A stretch of DNA of 64,000 nt from Aquimarina macrocephali JAMB N27 (GTDB lineage Bacteria > Bacteroidota > Bacteroidia > Flavobacteriales > Flavobacteriaceae): the NCBI RefSeq assembly GCF_000520995.1, contig NZ_JACA01000001.1, positions 558,001 through 622,000 on the forward strand. The letters run 5' to 3'. Below, piece by piece: positions 36,501 through 45,825 of the stretch. A program made the position numbers and the translations under genes. The notes below the pieces were generated by a model. It saw only the letters and a list, made by a program, of their open reading frames with translations, made no database searches and had not been told where the DNA came from. How positions within the stretch are numbered: the first letter of the stretch is position 1; the number at the start of each line of letters is the position of its first letter.

Positions 36501-37709
36501 TTATTCTTCGACAATCTCAGGATATAAAAAGTTATTATAAGGGAAACGAGTTACATGAATATTTCGTGTTTCTTTATATACTCGTTTTCTAAAGTCATCA
36601 ATATTCTCTTTCTTGATCGCAGAAATAAACAAGGCGTTATCTCCTATTTTACTCATCCAAGTCTGTTTCCATTCTTCTAGAGTATAATGAGCTTTGGTTC
36701 TTTCTGTAGTTAAATCATCACTATCTATTGTCTCATGTTGATAAGCATCAATTTTATTAAAAACCATCATAGTGGGTTTATCTCTACAATCAATTTCATC
36801 AAGAATCTTATTCACTGATTCGATATGATCTTCGAACTGTGGATGAGAAATATCTACTACATGTAATAATAAATCTGCTTCTCTTACTTCGTCTAATGTG
36901 CTTTTAAAACTCTCTACCAGTTGAGTAGGTAGTTTTCTAATAAAACCAACTGTGTCACTAAGTAAAAATGGAAGGTTGCCAATAACTACTTTTCTTACTG
37001 TAGTGTCCAGAGTAGCAAAAAGTTTGTTTTCTGCAAAAACCTCGCTTTTGGCAATAACATTCATTAGTGTAGATTTACCCACATTGGTATACCCTACTAA
37101 AGCTACTCTAACCAATTTTCCACGATTACCACGTTGTGTCGCCATCTGCTTATCAATGGTAAGCAGTTTCTTTTTAAGCAAAGAAATTCGGTCTCTAACA
37201 ATACGACGATCTGTCTCTATCTCTGTTTCTCCCGGACCTCGCATCCCGATACCACCACGTTGTCTTTCTAAGTGAGTCCACAAGCCTGTTAATCTAGGTA
37301 ATAAATATTGATACTGTGCCAACTCTACCTGAGTACGGGCATAGCTGGTTTGAGCACGTTGGGCAAAAATATCAAGGATTAAATTGGTTCGATCTATAAT
37401 TTTAGCCTTTAGAATACGCTCTATATTACGAAGTTGACCTGGGGATAATTCATCATCAAAAACGACAGTACCAATATCATGTTGTTCTACATAAATTCGT
37501 ACATCCTCCATTTTTCCTGATCCTATAAAAGTTTTAGAATTAGGCATATCCATCTTTTGGGTAAATCGTTTTACCACTTCGCCCCCAGCTGTAAACGTAA
37601 GAAATTCTAATTCATCCAAAAACTCTTCAAGCTTCTCTTCATCTTGATTCTTGGTTATGATTCCTATCAAAACTGTTTTCTCGTATGCTATTTCTTCTCT
37701 TTCTAACAT
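36501..37709 (-). CDS. hflX: GTPase HflX
   Basis: The 402-residue cytosolic ribosome-associated GTPase splits stalled 70S ribosomes. Seen: N-terminal HflX domain with FIGSGKMED..VVFDDELSPGQLRNIE, the linker RGGIGMRGPGETEIETDRR (152-169), G1 GYTNVGKST (206-214), G3 DTVGFIRKLP and G4 NKID. Length is typical. It converges on DUF3078 copy 2 across the long inverted repeat. Confidence 0.96.
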   Translation of the reverse strand: MLEREEIAYEKTVLIGIITKNQDEEKLEEFLDELEFLTFTAGGEVVKRFTQKMDMPNSKTFIGSGKMEDVRIYVEQHDIGTVVFDDELSPGQLRNIERILKAKIIDRTNLILDIFAQRAQTSYARTQVELAQYQYLLPRLTGLWTHLERQRGGIGMRGPGETEIETDRRIVRDRISLLKKKLLTIDKQMATQRGNRGKLVRVALVGYTNVGKSTLMNVIAKSEVFAENKLFATLDTTVRKVVIGNLPFLLSDTVGFIRKLPTQLVESFKSTLDEVREADLLLHVVDISHPQFEDHIESVNKILDEIDCRDKPTMMVFNKIDAYQHETIDSDDLTTERTKAHYTLEEWKQTWMSKIGDNALFISAIKKENIDDFRKRVYKETRNIHVTRFPYNNFLYPEIVEE

Positions 37710-37757
37710 TAGCTACCTAATCTTCTATATCTTAATTTATTATATTGTGCCTTTAAA

Positions 37758-37798
37758 CAAATGTACAAAAGTACAACAATTATGTACTCGGGAACCAA
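37758..37798 (-). promoter_or_regulatory. Promoter of hflX (two -7 boxes)
   Basis: On the minus strand two adjacent -7 boxes are present, TACTTTTG (37773-37766) and TACATTTG (37765-37758). TTG at 37798-37796 lies 22 nt upstream of the first. The hflX ATG is at 37709, a leader of about 45-50 nt. Confidence 0.55.
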
Positions 37799-37831
37799 CA
37801 TTATAGCCGGTTTCTTATAAAATTAAATGCC

Positions 37832-38803
37832 ATGGCCAATAAATTTTATTTCAGTAAAAAAAGCACAAATCACTTTACCATAGCATTTTATAACCTGGAG
37901 AATTTATTCGACACCAAAGATGACCCGAAAACCTTAGACAATGATTTCTTGCCAGATTCTGAAAAAAAATGGAATCAAAAACGTTATGAAAAAAAAATAT
38001 TCAAGCTTGGTACAGCCATTTCTAATATTGGATTTTCAAAGACAAGAAGAGCTCCTATCCTGGTTGGTGTTGCAGAAGTAGAAAATAAAGCGGTTCTCAA
38101 AGATCTTATAAACTCTAAACATTTAAAACAAAAAGAGTATGGTATTGTTCATTATGATTCTCCAGATGAACGAGGTATTGATGTAGGATTACTATATCAG
38201 AAACAATATTTTGAAGTAAAGAATTCTAAAACTATTACTGTTTTGGTAGATAATGAAAAAGGAGAACGGGACTATACTCGCGATATTCTATGGGTAACCG
38301 GTGCTTTAAATCAAGAAGAAGTTCATATCTTAATAAATCATTGGCCATCAAGAAGAGATGGAGCAGAAAGTACAGCCTATAAGCGCATTGCTGCCGCAGA
38401 AAAAAACCGTGAGATTATCAACCAGATTACTGATAAAAATCCTAATGCAAAAATTATCATCATGGGAGATTTTAATGATGATCCTTCTAGCGAAAGTATA
38501 AAAAATTTGGTGCAGCAAGATCTTTTTAATCCAATGGAACGACTCCTTACCCGATACAGAGGTAGTACCAGTTACAGAAGTCAATGGAACCTGTTTGATC
38601 AAATAATCTTTAGCCATAACTTTCATCAATATGAAGGGGGAAAACATAGTTTTTCTAATGCTGCCATCTTTGATGATGACTTCCTAAAGATCTACAAGGG
38701 TCGCTATAAGGGTACTCCTTTCAGAACTTATGCAGGAAGAAAATATAAAGGAGGATACAGTGATCATTTTCCTGTGTATATACGTTTAAGACACAATATA
38801 TAG
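37832..38803 (+). CDS. Endonuclease/exonuclease/phosphatase-fold protein, no signal peptide
   Basis: The 323-residue protein has the EEP (DNase I-like) fold. Motifs seen: AFYNLENLFDTKDD (N21, E23), VGVAEVENKAVL, HYDSPDERGIDVGLLY, INHWPSRRDG, IIMGDFNDDPSS and YSDHFPVYIRL, which hold the catalytic Asn, Glu, His and Asp residues. It is clearly paralogous to the protein at 57142 but lacks the signal peptide, so it probably stays in the cytosol. Substrate is unknown (nucleic acid or phosphoester). It stands alone with a strong terminator 40 nt downstream. Confidence 0.9.
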   Translation: MANKFYFSKKSTNHFTIAFYNLENLFDTKDDPKTLDNDFLPDSEKKWNQKRYEKKIFKLGTAISNIGFSKTRRAPILVGVAEVENKAVLKDLINSKHLKQKEYGIVHYDSPDERGIDVGLLYQKQYFEVKNSKTITVLVDNEKGERDYTRDILWVTGALNQEEVHILINHWPSRRDGAESTAYKRIAAAEKNREIINQITDKNPNAKIIIMGDFNDDPSSESIKNLVQQDLFNPMERLLTRYRGSTSYRSQWNLFDQIIFSHNFHQYEGGKHSFSNAAIFDDDFLKIYKGRYKGTPFRTYAGRKYKGGYSDHFPVYIRLRHNI

Positions 38804-38843
38804 GAGGTGTTTTAACCCTGGTAAAACAGGTAAAAGACCTAAA

Positions 38844-38884
38844 AAAAGTCCGAATAGTTTGAAATTCAAGCTATTCGGACTTTT
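38844..38884 (+). terminator. Terminator after the cytosolic EEP gene
   Basis: A 14-bp perfect base (38844-38857 with 38871-38884, AAAAGTCCG / CGGACTTTT) can extend by further pairing inside the loop. An upstream ATG at 38859 lies inside this hairpin, so the following gene starts at 38934. Confidence 0.85.
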
Positions 38885-38933
38885 CTATTTTGACCACTGT
38901 CTATATTCGCCAAATAAACCAATAATTTTAAAT

Positions 38934-39413
38934 ATGAAAACACAAAATTTTAAAAATCTAGTTTTTTTATGTGTGGGACTTTTAATGTTTTCCTGCAGTA
39001 AATCTGATCTTTCTGAAGCCGATGAAACATTGGTATTAGAAAAAAGCGAAGTTGAAATTGTAGAGAATCAAGATGCTAAGGGGATAATACTCCCTGGATT
39101 GCTACCTGGGATTTATGGGTCTACAAATATTAATACTTATGAAAATGAGACGTATAGTTATGTTTTAACTCAGGCAGAACAAAATGCTGTTCCGAGTAGT
39201 TCAAGACGATTCAAAGTGCGTTTTCAAGTATGGTCTGGGGGTGCTTGGGTGCATAAAAAAACATACAGTAACCAACCTAGTACAGTAACAGCCAAATTTC
39301 CAAAATATGGAAATAATAACACTGTCTTCTGGAGAATTGGGTTTCAGATGTATAATAAAAACACAAATGTGCACTACAGTAAAAAATGGAAAACAATCTT
39401 AGTACATAATTAA
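38934..39413 (+). CDS. Hypothetical lipoprotein
   Basis: The 159-residue lipoprotein (signal ending LLMFSCSKSD) has an acidic linker (ETLVLEKSEVEIVENQDAKG) and a basic beta-rich domain (about 75-159) with many aromatic residues (RRFKVRFQVWSGGAWVHKKTYSNQP, NTVFWRIGFQMYNK). The aromatic/basic surface might bind carbohydrate or nucleic acid; this is only a guess. Family not recognised. The start at 38934 avoids the terminator hairpin. It converges on the 39556 gene across a perfect palindrome. Confidence 0.7.
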   Translation: MKTQNFKNLVFLCVGLLMFSCSKSDLSEADETLVLEKSEVEIVENQDAKGIILPGLLPGIYGSTNINTYENETYSYVLTQAEQNAVPSSSRRFKVRFQVWSGGAWVHKKTYSNQPSTVTAKFPKYGNNNTVFWRIGFQMYNKNTNVHYSKKWKTILVHN

Positions 39414-39451
39414 ACACAGTACTTACATTGTACCTTCTAGATCATTTTTAT

Positions 39452-39487
39452 AAAGACATCTGGATAGATATCTATCCAGATGTCTTT
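39452..39487. terminator. 36-nt perfect palindrome between convergent genes
   Basis: The stretch is its own reverse complement over all 36 nt: an 18-bp arm (AAAGACATCTGGATAGAT) meets its complement with no separate loop bases. It lies between convergent 3' ends and can form an AAAG..CTTT-capped hairpin on either strand, so it likely serves as a bidirectional terminator. Confidence 0.75.
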
Positions 39488-39555
39488 CGTGTTTATACAC
39501 ATAAACACTTGCATTTTTTAAACTTTTTTTATTACTCAACTTATCTATAAATTGA

Positions 39556-40293
39556 CTAAAAATAATATCTGCCAGATTCAATAAAATCATCAGAGATAGT
39601 AGTATATGAATCCCAACAAGTATTACAAGTAGAATCTAACCATTTATTAAACCCTGTTTTAGAATTAAATTGCATACCTGTTTCTGTTGCTTCATTGTAA
39701 CCATAAATAGAAATGTATCTAAAACGCCACCCGTCTGTCCCTTGTAATTTAATAGTAGCCGATTCAATTTCCATCCATTCAATATCAATAGGTTTTGGTA
39801 ACGTTAGTTCTAGTTCGTATGTGTCTATACTGCCTTGTTCTCGCCCTCCCTGTAATACAAAATTCCTTTTGGTCATTATTCCTTTATCGGTCTTAAAAAC
39901 TATATCAATCTTTACAACTCCATTCGTTCCTTCATGTGTATTAGTGCCAGTCATTGTTGTTATTCTAAAAGGAATTTTTGTAATCGATCCTGAAAAAAAG
40001 GAGAATCCTGTTTTTTGCTTATGTCCTGTGAGGTTTTTCTCAAATTTGGCTAAGGCTTCTGCTTTACTCGTTTCGGCACTAAAACTCATATGAAATATTG
40101 GTTTTATTACTCCTGATTGATCATCTGCTACAGTAACATCACTATTTCCTGTAGTACTCATAAAACCTTCTTGCTCTTTTATGTTTAGTATCTCGGTATC
40201 TGATTCTGTTTTTTCACATGATGTAATCACCAAAACACCTATTGTTACGAATATGTATTTTTTAAGTTTTGTTACTGTTTTCATTTTGTTCAT
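39556..40293 (-). CDS. Lipoprotein with a possible PLAT/LH2-like domain
   Basis: The 245-residue lipoprotein (lipobox VITSCEKTES) has an N-terminal linker and a beta-rich region (about 100-200). This contains ITTMTGTNTHEGTNGVVKIDI, FVLQGGREQGSIDTYELEL and WRFRYISIYGYNE, similar in layout to PLAT/LH2 beta-sandwich domains (TG..AGT..V.i. and W...i.v). The match is by eye and weak. The C-terminus has a CNTCW motif. A second ATG at 40284 is possible. Confidence 0.65.
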   Translation of the reverse strand: MNKMKTVTKLKKYIFVTIGVLVITSCEKTESDTEILNIKEQEGFMSTTGNSDVTVADDQSGVIKPIFHMSFSAETSKAEALAKFEKNLTGHKQKTGFSFFSGSITKIPFRITTMTGTNTHEGTNGVVKIDIVFKTDKGIMTKRNFVLQGGREQGSIDTYELELTLPKPIDIEWMEIESATIKLQGTDGWRFRYISIYGYNEATETGMQFNSKTGFNKWLDSTCNTCWDSYTTISDDFIESGRYYF

Positions 40294-40642
40294 TAAGAGT
40301 TTTAATTATAAAAATATTTGTCTTTGATTCAACAAATGTAAACTCAAGTATCCTATTTTATCAATCGTAGTTGATGGTCTGCTATTTTGAATTGATCAAA
40401 AATATGTTTCAATTGATAGTTTGTAATCTTCACCTATTCAGTTACATCAAAATCATTTGGATTCTAGATTATAATCTATAACTAAGAAAACTATATCCTT
40501 CTTTAACAAACCATTGATTAATATGTGATTACAAAAAAATACTTGATTTTCTTAAACTTTTTTTAACATATCTGCCCAATAATAATCATTCTAATACTCT
40601 AACTTGCATTACGCAAAAAATCACACAAAAAATTTAATAGTC
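40294..40642. other. Divergent intergenic region (39556 gene / T9SS nuclease gene)
   Basis: This 349-bp AT-rich spacer has no gene. The minus-strand promoter for the 39556 gene lies at 40333-40364. For the plus strand only a degenerate box (TAACTTGC near 40600) was seen. Confidence 0.5.
40333..40364 (-). promoter_or_regulatory. Promoter of the PLAT-like lipoprotein gene
   Basis: On the minus strand TTG (40364-40362), a 21-nt spacer and TACATTTG (40340-40333) match the consensus; the ATG at 40293 follows about 40 nt later. Confidence 0.6.
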
Positions 40643-43600
40643 ATGAAATTAAAATTACTCTTAATTCCATTCGTTATCTCCTGCTTTTTTTGGACTCAGA
40701 ATGGGTTTACTCAATCCGTATTTATTAATGAAATACACTACGACAATGCAAGCACAGATATAGAAGAAGCTATCGAAATTGCAGGGACAGCAGGGACAGA
40801 CCTTTCTGGTTGGAATATTGTTTTGTATAATGGGTCTAATAACGCCGTTTATAATACAATTTCTATTTCGGGAGTGATTCCTGATCAGCAAAATGGTTTT
40901 GGAACGATAGTAGAAATTCTTCCAGCCAATGGATTACAAAATGGTGCACCAGATGGGATTGCATTAATTGATAACAATAATACTGTTATCCAGTTTTTAA
41001 GCTATGAAGGTGTTATTACTGCAACAGATGGACCCGCATCTGGGTTAACAAGTACCGATATAGGTGTATCAGAATCTAGCAGTACTCCCGTTGGAGCCTC
41101 TTTACAACTAGCAGGAACAGGAACATCTGCTACAGAATTTACTTGGGAAACATCTACAACCAACTCATATGGTGCGATAAATACTAATCAGGTTTTAGGA
41201 ACACCAGTTATCATACCAATAATTAACGAGTTTGTATTTAATCATACCGGATCAGATACTGATGAATTTGTAGAAATATTAGCTAGTGTAGAAACAGACT
41301 TAAGCGAATATTGGTTACTAGAAATTGAAGGAGATAGTAATGCTTCTGGAGTTATCGATGAAGTAATACAATTAGGCACTACAGATATTAATGGATATTT
41401 CACTACTGCTTTTGGTAGTAATGTATATGAAAACGGAACTGTCACTCTACTTCTGGTAAAGAATTTTACAGGTAGTTTAGGGCAAGACCTAGATACAGAT
41501 GACAATGGTATCTTTGATGTTACCCCGTGGGAAGAACGCATTGATGATATTGGAGTTAATGATGGTGGTGCATCTGATCTTAACTATGCCAATATTACTT
41601 TACTACAATCCTTTGATGGAAGCTCATTTACTGTTGGAGGAGCATCGAGGTTTCCAAATGGTCAAGATACCGATGCTATCACCGATTGGAAAAGAAATGA
41701 TTTTGATGGAAGTGGGTTACCAAGCTTCCCCTTAGCTATAGCAGAGCCGGGAGAAGCTGTTAATACTCCTAATCGAGAAAATGTAGTTATTGATGATGTT
41801 GATCCTACAACCGTTATAGTAATTAATGAAATTGACGCAGATACAGATGGATCTGATATTTTAGAATTTGTAGAGCTGTTTGACGGCGGAGCCGGAAACA
41901 CATCTCTGGATGGACACACTTTAGTATTCTTTAACGGATCCAATAATCAGAGTTATGCTGCCTATGATTTAACTGGTTCTACCACAAATGCTAATGGATA
42001 CTTTGTTATCGGTAATGCAGATGTAGCTAACGTCGGGGTTACGTTTCCTGGTAATGGACTACAAAATGGAGCAGATGCTGTAGCACTATATAAAACTGAA
42101 GCTTCTAATTTTCCTAACGGAAGCGCTATCACAACAGAAAATTTGGTAGATGCTATTGTATACGACACCAATGATAGTGACGATACAGAACTATTGGTTT
42201 TACTAAACAGTAGTGAACCACAAGTAAATGAAGACGAGAAAAATGATAAGAATTTCCATTCATTACAACGTTTCCCTAATGGATCAGGAGGATTAAGAAA
42301 TACCTCAACATATACACAAGCAATTCCTACTCCGGGAGGAGCAAATACCAATGCAACAGAGATAGCTAATCTTATTATTAACGAACTGGATGCAGATACT
42401 CAAGGCTCTGATGCTTTAGAGTTTGTGGAACTATATGATGGTGGAACCGGAAATACCTCACTTGATGGTTATGTATTGGTAAATTATAACGGAAGTAACA
42501 ATACCAGTTATAATGCCATTGATTTAGATGGTTTTACTACCAATGCCGAAGGATATTTTGTCATTGGTAATGCAGATGTTGCTAATGTAGGCCTTGTCGT
42601 TCCCGGAAATACGTTCCAGAATGGTGCAGATGCTGTGGTCTTGTATTTTGGTGATGCTACAAGCTTTCCTAACGGAACAGCGGTTACTACCGAAAATATC
42701 ATTGATGCCATTGTATATGATACCGATGATGCTGATGATGTAGAATTATTAGTACTTCTAAATACAGATCAGCCACAGGTAAACGAAAACACAAACGGAA
42801 ATAAAGATGGAGAATCTTTACAACGAAGCCCTAATGGACAAGGAGGAGTTCAAAATACTGCTTCATATGTAGCTAAAGCTCCAACACCAGGAGCAGATAA
42901 CGATGGTGTAATAGTAATTCCTGGCGACCCAATAAGCATTGCAGAAGCTAGAGCTACTGCCGAAGGTACACCAGTTACTATCACCGGAGTATTAACTGTT
43001 ACTGATAGTTTTAATGGTCCTGCATTTATTCAGGATACCACCGGTGGTATCGCTATTTTTGATGACCAGGTGCAAGCAAATGCTACTTTAAAAGTTGGAG
43101 ATTCTATTACCATAACAGGGATCAGGGCTGCTTTTAATGATCAGATTCAGATTAGTTCTGTAACAGATGTAGTAAATAACGGTCTTCCTCAAAACCCAAT
43201 TACACCACTAGACATTACACTTGCAGAGCTTGCAGATCATCCGGGAGAATTGGTTCGAGTACTTAATACTACATTCCCTAATCCGGGAGATCTTTTATTT
43301 GGAAACTCTAATTTCACCCTTACCGATGCTAGAGGAAATGGAGAACTACGTGTTGATAACGATGTAGCTTCTATAGTAGGTAAAGCACAACCCATTACCT
43401 GTTCAGAAATCACTGGTGTGATAGGTCGTTTTAGAGAATTCTTCCAGTTACTGCCAAGGCAGGTTTCAGATATTCCTTGTGCGGTAGAATTTATTCCACC
43501 GGGAGACACTGTAGGGTTCCCTAAAGAAGATACTTTTGATGTAGTAACCTGGAATATCGAATGGTTTGGTGATGAAAACAACTCGCCTGTAGGTCAAAAT

Positions 43601-45253
43601 CCTATGTCTGATGCAATTCAAAGAGATAGCACGGCTACAGTACTTAAAAAGTTAAAAGCAGATGTATATGCCGTAGAAGAAATTGCTGATGATGTATTAT
43701 TTGAAGAATTAGTAAACCTGTTACCAGGATATGATTATATTTTATCTGATGCTGTTTCCCGTCCTAATTCTGGTGGAGTATCACAAAAAGTAGGATTCAT
43801 TTATAATACAGAAACTGTTTCTGTGGTTGAAACAAGAGCAATGTTTACATCCATTCACCCGCTATATAATGGTGGTGATGCATCTGCACTTGTAGATTAT
43901 CCTAGCGAAACAGATCGTTTCTACGCTAGTGGAAGATTACCCTTTTTAATGACTGCAGATATAACTATTAACGGAGTTACAGAACGTATTGATTTGATCG
44001 CACTACATGCCAGAGCAAATAGTAGCAATGGTCCTCAAAATCGGTATGATATGCGTAAATATGATGTAGAAGTATTAAAAGATTCGCTAGATGCTAATTT
44101 TGCAAACAATAAGGTTATTCTTTTGGGAGATTATAATGACGATGTAGATGAAACTGTAGCAGACATCCCATCAACCATTTCTAGTTTTCAGGAATATGTA
44201 GATGATACAGCTAATTACACGATTGTATCTTCTGCGTTAAGCGAAGCAGGATTGCGATCATTTGTTTTTAGAGAAAATATGATTGATCATATTATGGTTA
44301 CTAATGAACTTAATGAAGCTTATATCGAAAATTCTGTAACAGTTCATTACGACGTATATGATAATGATTACGCATTCACTACATCGGATCACTTACCCGT
44401 TTCTGCACGATTCTTACTAGAACCAGAATTTGTAAACAATAATTGTTCTGGGGCATCTGTGGTAGCTTTTGATCAAGGCAAGAGAAAAGATGGAGGAAGA
44501 ATACCTCGACTTAGAAGTAAAACTAAGCGTGCCTTAGGAACTCCTAGAGAAAAAAGATATTTTAATTTTGTGAGTTTAGGTTTTGGTGGATCGATCACCA
44601 TAGAACTAAACAACGAAATTTTTGATAATGCTGATACTAATGAATTTGCAGTATTCGAATCTACAGGGTTCTTTGACAACGTCCCTTGTAATTACTATCC
44701 AGAATCAGCAGAAGTATTTGCTTCTCTAGATGGTATTGAGTTTGTTTCTTTAGGAACAACTTGCCAGGATGGAGAATTTGATCTTGCAACGGGTAACTTA
44801 CGTTCTGCAAAATATATCAAAGTTGTAGATACAAGTGATAAAGCTAGTTTCCCATGGTTTGCAGATGGCTATGATCTAGATGCTATTGTATGCCTTGAAA
44901 ATGGTGAGCGTATCGCTACAAAAAATACTATGGCAAATACAAAACCTCCTACTGCTCTAGAAAGTGAATTACTAACCGAAGATTTTGGATTAGAAGAAGC
45001 AAGTGTTTTTGTTTCCCCAAATCCATTTAAGAATCAATTATCTATAGATTTTAATACTCTTGTTGAAGGAGATGTAGATGTTATAATTACTGATGTAACT
45101 GGCAAAACTGTATATACTCAAACGATACAACTTAATGCCAGACAATCCAAATTATCTATTGATATGAATCGTTATCCAAAAGGATTTTATGTTGTACATG
45201 CTTCTAGTACAAATGGAAAACTTAATATAACTAAAAAGATAATTAAAAAATAA
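40643..45253 (+). CDS. T9SS-exported multidomain nuclease (lamin-tail repeats, OB-fold, EEP)
   Basis: The 1536-residue protein starts with a Sec signal (ending GFTQ). Then come four lamin-tail (LTD) domains (about 24-185, 192-385, 391-575, 576-755) and an OB-fold region like YhcR/DUF5689 (about 765-945, ITGVLTV..AFIQDTTGGIAIFD). The endonuclease/exonuclease/phosphatase domain (about 960-1260) has VVTWNIEWFGDE, AVEEI, GDYNDDVDE, DHIMVTN and TSDHLPVSARF. A beta-rich Cys-containing domain (1263-1416) and a T9SS sorting domain (about 1455-1536) follow. It is a secreted or surface phosphodiesterase, most likely an extracellular DNase/nuclease. The start is the ATG at 40643; a TTG upstream would spoil the signal peptide. 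Confidence 0.92.
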   Translation: MKLKLLLIPFVISCFFWTQNGFTQSVFINEIHYDNASTDIEEAIEIAGTAGTDLSGWNIVLYNGSNNAVYNTISISGVIPDQQNGFGTIVEILPANGLQNGAPDGIALIDNNNTVIQFLSYEGVITATDGPASGLTSTDIGVSESSSTPVGASLQLAGTGTSATEFTWETSTTNSYGAINTNQVLGTPVIIPIINEFVFNHTGSDTDEFVEILASVETDLSEYWLLEIEGDSNASGVIDEVIQLGTTDINGYFTTAFGSNVYENGTVTLLLVKNFTGSLGQDLDTDDNGIFDVTPWEERIDDIGVNDGGASDLNYANITLLQSFDGSSFTVGGASRFPNGQDTDAITDWKRNDFDGSGLPSFPLAIAEPGEAVNTPNRENVVIDDVDPTTVIVINEIDADTDGSDILEFVELFDGGAGNTSLDGHTLVFFNGSNNQSYAAYDLTGSTTNANGYFVIGNADVANVGVTFPGNGLQNGADAVALYKTEASNFPNGSAITTENLVDAIVYDTNDSDDTELLVLLNSSEPQVNEDEKNDKNFHSLQRFPNGSGGLRNTSTYTQAIPTPGGANTNATEIANLIINELDADTQGSDALEFVELYDGGTGNTSLDGYVLVNYNGSNNTSYNAIDLDGFTTNAEGYFVIGNADVANVGLVVPGNTFQNGADAVVLYFGDATSFPNGTAVTTENIIDAIVYDTDDADDVELLVLLNTDQPQVNENTNGNKDGESLQRSPNGQGGVQNTASYVAKAPTPGADNDGVIVIPGDPISIAEARATAEGTPVTITGVLTVTDSFNGPAFIQDTTGGIAIFDDQVQANATLKVGDSITITGIRAAFNDQIQISSVTDVVNNGLPQNPITPLDITLAELADHPGELVRVLNTTFPNPGDLLFGNSNFTLTDARGNGELRVDNDVASIVGKAQPITCSEITGVIGRFREFFQLLPRQVSDIPCAVEFIPPGDTVGFPKEDTFDVVTWNIEWFGDENNSPVGQNPMSDAIQRDSTATVLKKLKADVYAVEEIADDVLFEELVNLLPGYDYILSDAVSRPNSGGVSQKVGFIYNTETVSVVETRAMFTSIHPLYNGGDASALVDYPSETDRFYASGRLPFLMTADITINGVTERIDLIALHARANSSNGPQNRYDMRKYDVEVLKDSLDANFANNKVILLGDYNDDVDETVADIPSTISSFQEYVDDTANYTIVSSALSEAGLRSFVFRENMIDHIMVTNELNEAYIENSVTVHYDVYDNDYAFTTSDHLPVSARFLLEPEFVNNNCSGASVVAFDQGKRKDGGRIPRLRSKTKRALGTPREKRYFNFVSLGFGGSITIELNNEIFDNADTNEFAVFESTGFFDNVPCNYYPESAEVFASLDGIEFVSLGTTCQDGEFDLATGNLRSAKYIKVVDTSDKASFPWFADGYDLDAIVCLENGERIATKNTMANTKPPTALESELLTEDFGLEEASVFVSPNPFKNQLSIDFNTLVEGDVDVIITDVTGKTVYTQTIQLNARQSKLSIDMNRYPKGFYVVHASSTNGKLNITKKIIKK

Positions 45254-45825
45254 TTGAATTAGAAGGAGGCTATTTAGATAATCTCTTAAACAATACCAGA
45301 TCTAAAAAAGGCTGAATTATCTAATTCAGCCTTTTTATTATTTACTTATTTCTTTTTCAAAACATATCTAATGCATTGTTTTTCAGTAACATAACATTAC
45401 GGGTTCTCATCAAAAAAAAACATCCAAACACCTGTTTTTATCCAGAGTTTATGACTAGTCTCTATACAGTTAATTAACCCATTTTTATATAGTGATTTTC
45501 CTGAATAATAGTTTAACCACCTAATAATCAATTAATTATATTTTCAAACGATTAAGAATGCTATTATCTATTTTTATAGATAGATAGATTTGAATACTTT
45601 TAAAATTGAAATCAATAGAGATTAAATATTTCTTCATTTGATACTACTCCACTCTAATGGTTAGAATCCCACAATGATTATAGTATCATTAGGACAAAAC
45701 CATCCAATAGGTAAGAAACAAAAATATATCTGGCGCCGAAAGTAAATGTTTCTAAAAGAATGATCTCATGAATCCTTGTAGGCTTCAAAAACTAACTTAT
45801 TTAATAATCTTAAAACTAAATCAAA
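45254..45825 (+). other. Intergenic spacer before the metalloprotease pair
   Basis: This 572-bp AT-rich stretch has a terminator at its start (45305-45336) and an isolated TAGATTTG box at 45585-45592. Nothing else could be assigned. Confidence 0.5.
45305..45336 (+). terminator. Terminator after the T9SS nuclease
   Basis: A perfect 15-bp stem (AAAAAGGCTGAATTA at 45305-45319, complement at 45322-45336) with a 2-nt loop and T-run. The same GGCTGAATT stem recurs in the terminator at 47724. Confidence 0.87.

Noticed and set aside
38859-38933. Upstream ATG extending the 38934 lipoprotein by 25 residues
   Set aside because: It sits within the terminator hairpin of the previous gene and puts a non-signal sequence before the lipoprotein signal peptide.
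40604-40642. Upstream TTG extension of the T9SS nuclease
   Set aside because: It adds 13 polar residues before the Sec signal; the ATG at 40643 gives a normal signal peptide.
45720-45745. GGCGCC-containing sequence upstream of the metalloprotease gene, considered as an operator
   Set aside because: A single short palindrome with no second copy at a homologous place; not enough to call a site.
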